Positions 6,734 through 12,814 of a stretch of DNA of 15,921 bases are shown here, in pieces. The notes under the pieces are model-generated. The model was given only the letters and a program-made list of their open reading frames with translations. It searched no databases and was not told the origin of the DNA. Source of the DNA: JADCCX01 sp031378805 (lineage in GTDB: Bacteria; Pseudomonadota; Alphaproteobacteria; Rhizobiales; Beijerinckiaceae); NCBI GenBank assembly GCA_031378805.1, contig JANNEO010000150.1, forward strand, positions 1-15,921. Direction: 5' to 3'. A program made the translations under genes and the position numbers. The number at the start of each line of letters is the position of its first letter. Positions within the stretch are counted from its first letter, which is position 1.

Positions 6734-8054
6734 AACTGTCTTTGAGCCACCGACCCATGCGGGACAGGTAGCCGTCGGTTCCAGTGGCTTGCATTGCGCC
6801 ACCCCGGCCCACGCCGAGATGCTCAAGGCCTGCCACCTGCGGATAGATGAGAAGGCCGACAGTCGCGGCGAAGGCCGGACTCTTGGCGGATTCAGGCATT
6901 CCCTTGATCGCCATCGGGCGGCCAAGGCGAACCTGCTTGGAAAGGATGCCCTGCGCCAGCGGCAGCAGCCCGGTGAGCTGCGAGGCACCACCAGTCAAGA
7001 CGACACTGCGATTGAGGACATTGCCAAAACCTGCATTGCGCAGCCTGTCGCGCACGAGTTCCAGGATTTCCTCGACGCGCGGACGCACGATGCGCGTGAC
7101 ATGCGAACGGGGCACGTAGGCAGCGGTCGCGCGTTCATCGTCGCCGACCTGCGGAATCGTGATCATTTCGCGTTCCTGGCCCGCATCTTCGAAGCATGAC
7201 GCCGCCAGACCCTTCAGCCGTTCGGCATCTTCAAGGCGCATTGACAGGCCGCGCGCAATATCCATCGTGACGTGATGGCCACCAACAGCGATGGCATCGA
7301 CATGCTGGAGATGACCGCCGGAAAATACCGCGACGCTCGTGGTGCCCCCACCGCAATCGATCACGGTGACGCCCATTTCAGCCTCGTCCTGATCCAGCAC
7401 CGACAGTCCGGCTGCGTAGGGCGTGGCAACCACGGCTTCCACCTCAAGATGACCGCGCTCGATCGCCAGCATCAGGTTGCGGGCAGCGGCCGTGTCAGCG
7501 CTTGCCACATGCATGTCAACGGACAACCGCTCGGCGATCATGCCGCGCGGCTCCTTGACCGCTGCCCGGCCATCCAGCCTGTAGGCCGTGGGAATGGCGT
7601 GCAGGACAGCCCTGCCCTGCCCGATGGACTGGGAGGTTGCGATATCCATGGCGCGGTCCACGTCGCGGTCCTGGATGGCGCGGCCAGCCGTCGAGACCTC
7701 GGACATGAAATGCTGCGAGCCGATGCGCCCGCCCGTCATGGCGACCACCACACTCTCGACCGTGACGCCAGCCATCCGTTCCGCCGCATCGATGGCGGCG
7801 CGAACAGCCCGCTCGGCTTCATCCATATCGATGATGACGCCGCCCTTCACCCCGCGCGAACGCTGGTGACCAATGCCCAGAACACGGCAGCGGTGAGTCC
7901 GGCCATGACCAGCATCCGCCGCATCCGCCGGCTCGAGCCTCGCAATGACGCAGCTGACCTTGGTGGTGCCAAGGTCCAACACTGTCAGTACCGCGCTCTT
8001 GCGTGCCGAGAGCGGTCGCATCTTGGGGGTCATGCCGTGAGAGAAGCTGTTCAT
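6729..8054 (-). CDS. ftsA: Cell division protein FtsA
   Basis: FtsA is the actin-like ATPase that tethers FtsZ to the inner membrane and recruits later division proteins. The 441-residue product shows the actin-fold motifs: phosphate-1 LDLGTTKVS at 26-34, phosphate-2 DCGGGTTS at 233-240, and adenosine motif LTGGASQL at 353-360. The C-terminal GYLSRMGRWLKDSF (428-441) fits the amphipathic membrane-targeting helix. HQRSRGVKGG at 63-72 is the SHS2 (1C) domain entry common in this class. The start at 8054 forms a 4-nt ATGA overlap with the ftsQ stop, which favours it over the in-frame ATGs seven and eleven codons later. The protein appears complete. Confidence 0.97.
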   Translation of the reverse strand: MNSFSHGMTPKMRPLSARKSAVLTVLDLGTTKVSCVIARLEPADAADAGHGRTHRCRVLGIGHQRSRGVKGGVIIDMDEAERAVRAAIDAAERMAGVTVESVVVAMTGGRIGSQHFMSEVSTAGRAIQDRDVDRAMDIATSQSIGQGRAVLHAIPTAYRLDGRAAVKEPRGMIAERLSVDMHVASADTAAARNLMLAIERGHLEVEAVVATPYAAGLSVLDQDEAEMGVTVIDCGGGTTSVAVFSGGHLQHVDAIAVGGHHVTMDIARGLSMRLEDAERLKGLAASCFEDAGQEREMITIPQVGDDERATAAYVPRSHVTRIVRPRVEEILELVRDRLRNAGFGNVLNRSVVLTGGASQLTGLLPLAQGILSKQVRLGRPMAIKGMPESAKSPAFAATVGLLIYPQVAGLEHLGVGRGGAMQATGTDGYLSRMGRWLKDSF

Positions 8055-9007
8055 GCCCGACCCTTCACCTTCGGCAGCGTCCTCTCGAAATACTCGCGCC
8101 TTGTTGCGGCAGATTCTTCGCTGAGGCGCACGGCCACGCGACCGGGAGTGCGCATGTCGACGGCGATGATGTCCTTCGTCATGATATGCGCCTCGCGGTT
8201 CAGCTTCTCGAACTCGCGCAGGGCCTCCACCGGGCGGCTCTCGGGCAATTTGACATCGATGCCGTTGGTCATCTTGATGGTCCAGCGGCGTTCAGAGATC
8301 AGTGTTCCGGCGCGAATCTGACTGCGCAGCTCGGGCACGCCGTCGAGAATTTCGGCATATTCCTTCACGCGCAGGCGCGCACCTGGCCCCACGACATGCG
8401 GAAGCTTCAGGTAGCGTTTGTCACGCAGGCTATCGATCACTGTGCCATCGACAGAAACCACACTGATCACGCCATCCTGCTGCCAGAGGGCAAAGGGCTC
8501 GCGCTCGACGATCCTGATGTCCACCCGATCAGGATACAGCTTGCGCACCGTGGCTTCGGCCACCAGCGGCAGGGATTTCACCTTGGCGCGCACCGCTGCC
8601 AGGTCCAGGAAGAGGAGCGAGCCTGATGGTGCCATGCCGGAGACATCCAGGATTTCTTCCTTCGTCAGCTCCTTGACGCCCGTGACGTCGACACTGCGGA
8701 TCGGAAATCCGAAGGCGCGTGCGGCGATATCGACAAAGGTGCCATGGTCTTTTCGCAACGCATCCTGATGGCCGCCTGCAAACCAGCCAGCAGTCCCCAT
8801 GGTCACCAGAAACGCCAGTGTTGCGAGTGTGCCAGCACCACGTTTCACAGGGAGATGGGTTGATCCGAGACGAAAACCGGCACGGCTGAACGCCAGCAGC
8901 GCACGCCTGCTTGACAGTCCGTCGTCCAGGGAGGGCTGTGCCGCAGCATCGAGACGCGGCCGAAACCACTCTCTCAACGATCCAGGGAGGCGTCTTCCAC
9001 CATCCAT
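8051..9007 (-). CDS. ftsQ: Cell division protein FtsQ
   Basis: FtsQ is a bitopic inner-membrane divisome protein that links early and late division proteins (FtsB/FtsL). The 318-residue product has a basic cytoplasmic tail of ~57 residues, one transmembrane helix at about 58-79 (AGTLATLAFLVTMGTAGWFAG), a POTRA domain from ~101 (FPIRSVDVTGVKELTKEEIL) to ~170, and a beta domain to about 300. The ATG at 9007 lies inside ddl, giving a 34-nt overlap, with a weak GGTGAG eight bases upstream. The next in-frame Met (residue 70) is inside the membrane helix, so the early start is needed. It shares ATGA with ftsA. The FtsQ family diverges quickly, but position, topology and POTRA make the call firm. 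Confidence 0.93.
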   Translation of the reverse strand: MDGGRRLPGSLREWFRPRLDAAAQPSLDDGLSSRRALLAFSRAGFRLGSTHLPVKRGAGTLATLAFLVTMGTAGWFAGGHQDALRKDHGTFVDIAARAFGFPIRSVDVTGVKELTKEEILDVSGMAPSGSLLFLDLAAVRAKVKSLPLVAEATVRKLYPDRVDIRIVEREPFALWQQDGVISVVSVDGTVIDSLRDKRYLKLPHVVGPGARLRVKEYAEILDGVPELRSQIRAGTLISERRWTIKMTNGIDVKLPESRPVEALREFEKLNREAHIMTKDIIAVDMRTPGRVAVRLSEESAATRREYFERTLPKVKGRA

Positions 9008-9900
9008 CGTACCAACTCACCAAAGGACATGCCCGCATGGGCGGCTAGCTCAGGCACTAATGATGTCTCGGTCATGCCGGGCTGAGTGTTGACTTCCATC
9101 CAGATGAGTGTGTCCGTCTCATCGTCATAGCGGAAATCTGACCGGCTGACGCCACGGCAGCCAAGCGCATCGTGCGCCATCACCGCCTGTTGTTGAACCT
9201 TTTGGTAAACATTTGGTTTAATTTTCGCAGGAAGTACGTGGGTTGATCCTCCCGGCGCATATTTCGCGTCGTAATCGTAGAACGCTCCGACATTCGACAG
9301 GATCTCGATGACATCGAGTGCGTACGAGCCGGTTTTCTCGCCCATGACGGCGCAAGTCAGCTCACGACCTGGCACGAACCGTTCAACCAGCATGTCGTCG
9401 CCCAGCGGCCAGGCAGGATCGTTCAATTCCTGCGGGGGATGAGAGCGGCCTTCCTTGACGATGAACACGCCGAAGGACGATCCATTGGCCACGGGCTTCG
9501 CTACATAGGGCGGGCTCATCACATGACGCTTCGCCACCTCGAAGCGCGAGGCCGTGACACCCTCCGCGACCAGGACACCCGCAGCCGAGGCAACCACCTT
9601 GGCGCGATCCTTCCGCATGGCCAGCGCCGAGGCCAGCACACCCGAGTGCGTATAGGGAATGCGCAGCATCTCGAGGATGCCTTGCATACAACCGTCCTCA
9701 CCGAAGGGGCCGTGCAGGGCGTTGAAGGCGACGTCCGGTTTCAGCGCCTGAAGCGTGCTGACGATATCGGGCGTGACATCAACCGGGGTGACGCGAAACC
9801 CCACGCTTGCCAACGCAGCCGCACAACCCGCCCCGGTTTTCAGGCTGACGGGACGCTCGGCGGCCCAGCCGCCCATCAAGACGGCAACGTGTTTGGTCAT
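8974..9900 (-). CDS. ddl: D-alanine--D-alanine ligase
   Basis: Ddl is an ATP-grasp enzyme that makes D-Ala-D-Ala for the pentapeptide stem. The 308-residue product has the normal DdlB length. Visible features are GGWAAERPVSL at 10-20 with E15 in the D-Ala site, HGPFGEDG at 63-70, K135 in YVAKP, the flexible NGSSFGV loop at 139-145, Y210 and K213 around the omega loop, R253/D255, and metal-binding MEVNTQPGMT at 268-277 (E269, N271) followed by S280-L281. The ATG at 9900 gives the canonical MTKHVAVLMGG. It overlaps ftsQ by 34 nt and heads the ddl-ftsQ-ftsA-ftsZ block. Upstream lies a divergent toxin-antitoxin module rather than murB, so this block needs its own promoter; a CtrA-type box is 68-82 nt upstream. 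Confidence 0.97.
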   Translation of the reverse strand: MTKHVAVLMGGWAAERPVSLKTGAGCAAALASVGFRVTPVDVTPDIVSTLQALKPDVAFNALHGPFGEDGCMQGILEMLRIPYTHSGVLASALAMRKDRAKVVASAAGVLVAEGVTASRFEVAKRHVMSPPYVAKPVANGSSFGVFIVKEGRSHPPQELNDPAWPLGDDMLVERFVPGRELTCAVMGEKTGSYALDVIEILSNVGAFYDYDAKYAPGGSTHVLPAKIKPNVYQKVQQQAVMAHDALGCRGVSRSDFRYDDETDTLIWMEVNTQPGMTETSLVPELAAHAGMSFGELVRWMVEDASLDR

Positions 9901-9967
9901 GGCTCAATGCTCTGTGACAGGCGCGGTCGCACGCGGAAAGAGAGACATGACCCTCTGATGGGACTGG

Positions 9968-9982
9968 TTAAGGAGGGGTTAA
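9968..9982 (-). promoter_or_regulatory. Candidate CtrA box upstream of ddl
   Basis: TTAA-GGAGGGG-TTAA on the plus strand reads TTAACCCCTCCTTAACC on the minus strand. This is a full TTAA-N7-TTAA(C) match to the CtrA consensus known from Caulobacter and other Alphaproteobacteria, where CtrA controls ftsQ, ftsA and ftsZ. It lies 68-82 nt upstream of the ddl ATG in the 147-nt divergent gap to the toxin-antitoxin module. Binding is inferred from the motif and context. Confidence 0.55.
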
Positions 9983-10007
9983 AGGGAGAAAGGATTGCGG
10001 ATGAGCA

Positions 10008-10042
10008 TTGACTTAGCTAGACTTAGCTAAACTAATAGGAGG
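10008..10042 (+). promoter_or_regulatory. Operator/promoter and Shine-Dalgarno of the toxin-antitoxin module
   Basis: Two exact tandem copies of GACTTAGCTA (10010-10019 and 10020-10029) contain the palindrome TAGCTA, which extends to TTAGCTAA in the second copy. They end 18 nt before the antitoxin ATG. TTGACT at 10008-10013 looks like a -35 element, with ACTAAT 17 nt later, but that start point would fall beyond the Shine-Dalgarno. TTGCGG (9995-10000) with TAGACT (10018-10023) is an alternative that leaves a normal leader. AGGAGG at 10037-10042, 5 nt before the ATG at 10048, is a strong ribosome site. Repeated palindromic sites here fit autoregulation by an antitoxin-toxin complex. Confidence 0.55.
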
Positions 10043-10047
10043 CCGAC

Positions 10048-10293
10048 ATGGGAATGATCAACGTCCACGAAGCCAAGACAACGCTGTCCAAGCTGCTTGA
10101 CCAGCTTGAGCGCGGAGAGATCAGCGAGATCACGATTGCCCGCAATGGCCAGCCGGTCGCCGTGCTGTCGCCAGCGCCAAAGTTTGATGTGTCTAAGCGG
10201 ATCGGTATCGCCGAAGGCTTGTTTATCGTACCCGATGATATCGGAAGGGAAGACGCGGCCATCGAAGTCCTGTTCAATGCGGGGCCACAGTGA
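10048..10293 (+). CDS. Type II antitoxin, Phd/YefM-like
   Basis: This is a small antitoxin expected to bind and neutralise the PIN toxin encoded next to it and, with it, to repress its own promoter. The 81-residue product begins MGMINVHEAKTTLSKLLDQL and continues ITIARNGQPVAVLSP at about 28-42, which is the N-terminal DNA-binding Phd/YefM fold. The tail after ~45 is the expected toxin-binding, partly disordered part. The ATG at 10048 is 5 nt after AGGAGG; the ATG two codons later would be spaced too far. Its stop overlaps the toxin start by 4 nt (GTGA). It is on the plus strand, opposite to all flanking dcw genes. The family-level call is good, but the exact antitoxin subfamily cannot be set by eye. 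Confidence 0.88.
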   Translation: MGMINVHEAKTTLSKLLDQLERGEISEITIARNGQPVAVLSPAPKFDVSKRIGIAEGLFIVPDDIGREDAAIEVLFNAGPQ

Positions 10294-10685
10294 ATCTGCT
10301 TCTGGATACCCATATCGCGCTCTGGGCTGTGACGGGGAGCAGCAAGCTCCACCCTGATACCATCCGGACGATACGCGATCCGAAAAGCACTGTGTTCGTC
10401 AGTGTGGCAACCATTTGGGAAATCGCGATCAAATTCGCCCGCAACAAGGGCCTATCCGATGACATGCCGATTTCGGGAACGCAGGCACGTGAAGTCTTCA
10501 AGCTGGCAGGATATCAGTTGCTCAGGATCGAGGCAGATCATGCAGCTTTCGTAGACCAGCTGCCCATGCTTCATGGCGATCCTTTTGATCGCTTGATCGT
10601 CGCGCAATGCAAGGTTGACGGCCTGAGGCTGATCACCAGGGACAGCAAGGTTGCTGCTTATGACCCGTCAATCATGCTCATATAA
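10290..10685 (+). CDS. Type II toxin, VapC-like PIN-domain ribonuclease
   Basis: PIN toxins are Mg2+-dependent endoribonucleases; VapC-type members usually cut tRNA or rRNA, though the target here is unknown. The 131-residue product carries the full acidic set: D6 in LLLDTHIALW, E44 in VATIWEIAIK, D97/D100 in HGDPFDRLIVAQ, and D118 in ITRDSK. It therefore looks catalytically intact. The DTHxxLW and DPFDRxxxAQ pattern resembles the Sll0205-like PIN subgroup, which is often paired with Phd-type antitoxins. The start is GTG at 10290, overlapping the antitoxin stop, so the two are translationally coupled. The stop is 4 nt from the convergent murB stop. Hand counts give 30/60 GC at 10381-10440 and 33/60 at 10441-10500, against 38/60 at 11281-11340 in murB, which hints at acquisition. 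Confidence 0.9.
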   Translation: MNLLLDTHIALWAVTGSSKLHPDTIRTIRDPKSTVFVSVATIWEIAIKFARNKGLSDDMPISGTQAREVFKLAGYQLLRIEADHAAFVDQLPMLHGDPFDRLIVAQCKVDGLRLITRDSKVAAYDPSIMLI

Positions 10686-10689
10686 AGCA

Positions 10690-11640
10690 TCAATTAACCC
10701 GCCCCACCCGCTTGATCTCCCACTTGAGCTCCACGCCACTGGTGTCCTTGACCCGGCGGCGGACTTCCTCGCCCAGCGCCTCGATGTCGGCGGCGGTGGC
10801 GCTGCCGGTGTTGATCAGGAAATTGCAGTGCAGCTCCGACACCTGCGCCCCGCCGATCTGCAATCCGCGACAGCCTGCCTCGTCCACCAGCTTCCATGCT
10901 GAATGGCCAGACGGGTTCTTGAAGGTGGAGCCGCCTGTCTTCTCGCGGATTGGCTGCACCGTCTCACGATGGTGCTGAACGGCGTCCATGCGCGTGCGAA
11001 TGACGCTCTCCTCCTCGCGCTGCCCCGCAAACAGTGCAGAGGTGAAGATCACATCCACGGGGACACCGCAGCTGCGGTAGGCGAATCCCATTTCGGCGGT
11101 AGAGAAGGTGAGGAAATCGCCTTCGCGGTTGACGCCCGTGGCATAGACGAGAACGTCCTTCGTCTCGCCGCCATTGGCTCCGGCGTTCATGCGCAAGGCG
11201 CCTCCAATGGAGCCTGGAATGCCATGGAAAAACTCCAGGCCACCAACCCGGTGCTGCAAGGCCGCTTCCGCGAGCTTCTTGTCGAGAACCGCGGTCCCCA
11301 CGTTGATCTGCGCCTTGCCGACATAGTCGACGTGGCCGAAACCCTTGGGCGAAAGACGCACGACGATGCCCTCCAGACCGCCATCACGCACGATCAGGTT
11401 GGACCCGACCCCCACCGTGGTGACAGGAATGTCTTCCGGCAGGCGCGAGAGGAAATAGGCCAGATCCTCCTCATCTGCCGGAGTGAAGAGCAACTGTGCC
11501 GCTCCGCCCGTGCGAAACCAGGTGAGCGGTGCCATTGGCTGGTTGGGCAGGAGACGCCCTTTCAACCGGGGCATCAGCGCCGTGAGTTGCGGCGTCAGAT
11601 CGGGAAATGGGACGAGGTTGGGTGGGGCAGGATCAGTCAT
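10690..11640 (-). CDS. murB: UDP-N-acetylenolpyruvoylglucosamine reductase MurB
   Basis: MurB reduces UDP-GlcNAc-enolpyruvate to UDP-MurNAc using NADPH and bound FAD. The 316-residue product shows the FAD-binding GVGSNLIVRDGG at 77-88 and GSIGGALRMNAGA at 143-155. It also has GGSTFKNP at 236-243 with S238 as the likely proton donor, and WEIKRVG near the C-terminus with E308 as the second catalytic residue. The form resembles type II MurB. The frame is open to an ATG at 11754, but I chose the ATG at 11640 because the extra 38 residues do not look like family sequence and would leave little room for the divergent promoters. No Shine-Dalgarno is visible. A 9-bp inverted repeat ends exactly at this start codon. 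Both neighbours are on the opposite strand, so murB is isolated from murC and ddl. Confidence 0.95.
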   Translation of the reverse strand: MTDPAPPNLVPFPDLTPQLTALMPRLKGRLLPNQPMAPLTWFRTGGAAQLLFTPADEEDLAYFLSRLPEDIPVTTVGVGSNLIVRDGGLEGIVVRLSPKGFGHVDYVGKAQINVGTAVLDKKLAEAALQHRVGGLEFFHGIPGSIGGALRMNAGANGGETKDVLVYATGVNREGDFLTFSTAEMGFAYRSCGVPVDVIFTSALFAGQREEESVIRTRMDAVQHHRETVQPIREKTGGSTFKNPSGHSAWKLVDEAGCRGLQIGGAQVSELHCNFLINTGSATAADIEALGEEVRRRVKDTSGVELKWEIKRVGRVN

Positions 11641-11709
11641 GACACGCGGTTTAGCGGTTTCTCCCAACACGAAGCAACCATGGAAATCGTCTCGTGCGTG
11701 CCGCGTGTC
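11641..11709 (-). promoter_or_regulatory. Inverted repeat abutting the murB start codon, candidate leader hairpin
   Basis: GACACGCGG at 11641-11649 and CCGCGTGTC at 11701-11709 are perfect 9-bp complements 51 nt apart. In the murB transcript the 3' arm would end at the base just before the AUG. A 5-bp inner pairing (CACGA with TCGTG) could extend the structure. Such a stem would hide the initiation region. It may be fortuitous in GC-rich DNA. Confidence 0.35.
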
Positions 11710-11804
11710 GCGCTTTCTCACTTCCGATACATCTGTGCTAAACTGTTCGAACATGATTCATTTACATGCGCTCACTTTTCCCAATCCAGCCTGAGGATCG
11801 TTCC

Positions 11805-12635
11805 ATGACAAAGAGCATCGCACGTCGCGCAATACCTATCGCAGCAGCACTGGCCCTTCTGGCTGGCGTGACTTCGGCGCAGGCCCAGTCCTGCGGCAGC
11901 ACGGCCGCAGCCTTTGGTCCGTGGCTTGAGGGGTTCAAGCAGCGGGCGCGGTCGGCGGGAGTTTCGCAAGCCGCGATCGATCGGGGGCTTGCGGGCGTCA
12001 CCTACAATCCCACCGTAATTGGCCTTGATCGCAACCAAAAATCCTTCCGCATGTCCTTCGAGGAATTCTACCGACGGCGCGTCTCGGATGCGATGATTAC
12101 CAAGGGGCGCAACTGGATCGTGCAGAACCGCGGCCTTGCGTCACGACTGGAAACGCAGTTTGGCGTACCAGCCGAAATCCTGGTGTCGATCTGGGCTCTG
12201 GAGACGAATTTCGGTGCGCAGCGCGGCAACCTGCCGATCATCCGCTCTGTGGCGACGCTGGCGTCGGATTGTCGCCGTCAGGCGTTTTTCGAAAATGAAC
12301 TGCTGTCGGCCCTGAAGATTGTGGAACGCGGTGATCTGCCGATTACATCGATGAAGGGGGCATGGGCGGGCGAGATCGGCCAAACGCAGTTCATGCCATC
12401 ATCCTATGTCAACTATGCCGTCGATTTCGACGGCGACGGGCACCCCAACCTCGTGTCCTCCGTCCCTGACGTGCTGGCCTCCACAGCCAACTTCCTGCGC
12501 CGCAAAGGATGGCAGCGCGGCGCGGGCTGGGGCGAAGGCAGCGCCAACGAAGGTGCGCTCCGCGAGTGGAACAAGGCGGGCGTTTACATGAAGACGATAG
12601 GTGCAATGGCCACGCGGATGAAGGGTGGCGCCTGA
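11805..12635 (+). CDS. Periplasmic lytic murein transglycosylase, MltB/GH103 type
   Basis: Lytic transglycosylases cleave the MurNAc-GlcNAc bond of peptidoglycan with 1,6-anhydro-MurNAc formation. The 276-residue product begins with a signal peptide ending AQA-Q at about 27/28. There is no lipobox cysteine at the usual place, so it is probably soluble periplasmic. The catalytic glutamate is E133 in SIWALETNFG, followed by the family motif GEIGQTQFMPSSYVNYAVDFDGDG at 189-212 (given here as one conserved block). It lacks an added peptidoglycan-binding domain and ends with a short EWNKAGVYMKTI tail. I chose the ATG at 11805, not the in-frame one at 11766, because GAGG lies eight bases upstream and the signal peptide starts cleanly there. 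It is on the plus strand between murB and murC, reading against the dcw genes. Confidence 0.93.
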   Translation: MTKSIARRAIPIAAALALLAGVTSAQAQSCGSTAAAFGPWLEGFKQRARSAGVSQAAIDRGLAGVTYNPTVIGLDRNQKSFRMSFEEFYRRRVSDAMITKGRNWIVQNRGLASRLETQFGVPAEILVSIWALETNFGAQRGNLPIIRSVATLASDCRRQAFFENELLSALKIVERGDLPITSMKGAWAGEIGQTQFMPSSYVNYAVDFDGDGHPNLVSSVPDVLASTANFLRRKGWQRGAGWGEGSANEGALREWNKAGVYMKTIGAMATRMKGGA

Positions 12636-12765
12636 GCGCACGCGAGAAAGGGTGAACACCGAGGTTGTGTTATGCGCCCCAATCCTCGACCTGTAGTCCG
12701 GGCAGGCGCACAGCCTGGCTGCGGCCATGCATGAAGAGCTACGCTGTCGGTGCCATACACCCTCA

Positions 12766-12796
12766 CTATGATAGATACATTTGATATCTATTATAG
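12766..12796. repeat. AT-rich 12-bp inverted repeat between the transglycosylase gene and murC
   Basis: CTATGATAGATA (12766-12777) and TATCTATTATAG (12785-12796) pair along 12 positions with one G-T, around a 7-nt loop. It sits in the 179-nt gap between convergent genes, 18 nt past the murC stop. It has no T-run on either side, so it is not a typical intrinsic terminator, but its convergent position would suit bidirectional termination or an mRNA-stabilising hairpin. The rest of the gap (12636-12765) shows only a short CAGGC/GCCTG hairpin at 12703-12717. Confidence 0.6.
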
Positions 12797-12814
12797 CGGT
12801 CACTCCTGTTCAAC

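Noticed and set aside
6668..6991. N-terminal extension of the FtsZ frame up to 6991
   Set aside because: It lies within ftsA in another frame, has no family similarity, and the ATG at 6667 has a Shine-Dalgarno and the canonical N-terminus.
10674..10690. ATGCT/AGCAT hairpin across the convergent toxin and murB stop codons
   Set aside because: A 5-bp stem mostly inside coding sequence with no T-run is not enough for a bidirectional terminator.
10680..10697. TTAA-N7-TTTA near the end of murB as a second CtrA box
   Set aside because: One mismatch in a half-site, and it covers the murB stop codon rather than a promoter region.
11746..11759. GTTC-N7-ATTC resembling the alphaproteobacterial LexA box (GTTC-N7-GTTC), overlapping the palindrome TGTTCGAACA at 11744-11753
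   Set aside because: One of the eight fixed bases is wrong, and neither murB nor a lytic transglycosylase is a usual SOS gene. recN, the expected SOS target here, has no such box. Single near-matches are expected by chance.
3567..11759. GANTC (CcrM methylation) sites in gene-flanking regions at 3567-3571, 4623-4627, 6697-6701 and 11755-11759
   Set aside because: About four or five such sites are expected by chance in the ~1150 nt of intergenic sequence, so there is no enrichment. The one in the ftsA-ftsZ gap could matter but the sequence does not show it.
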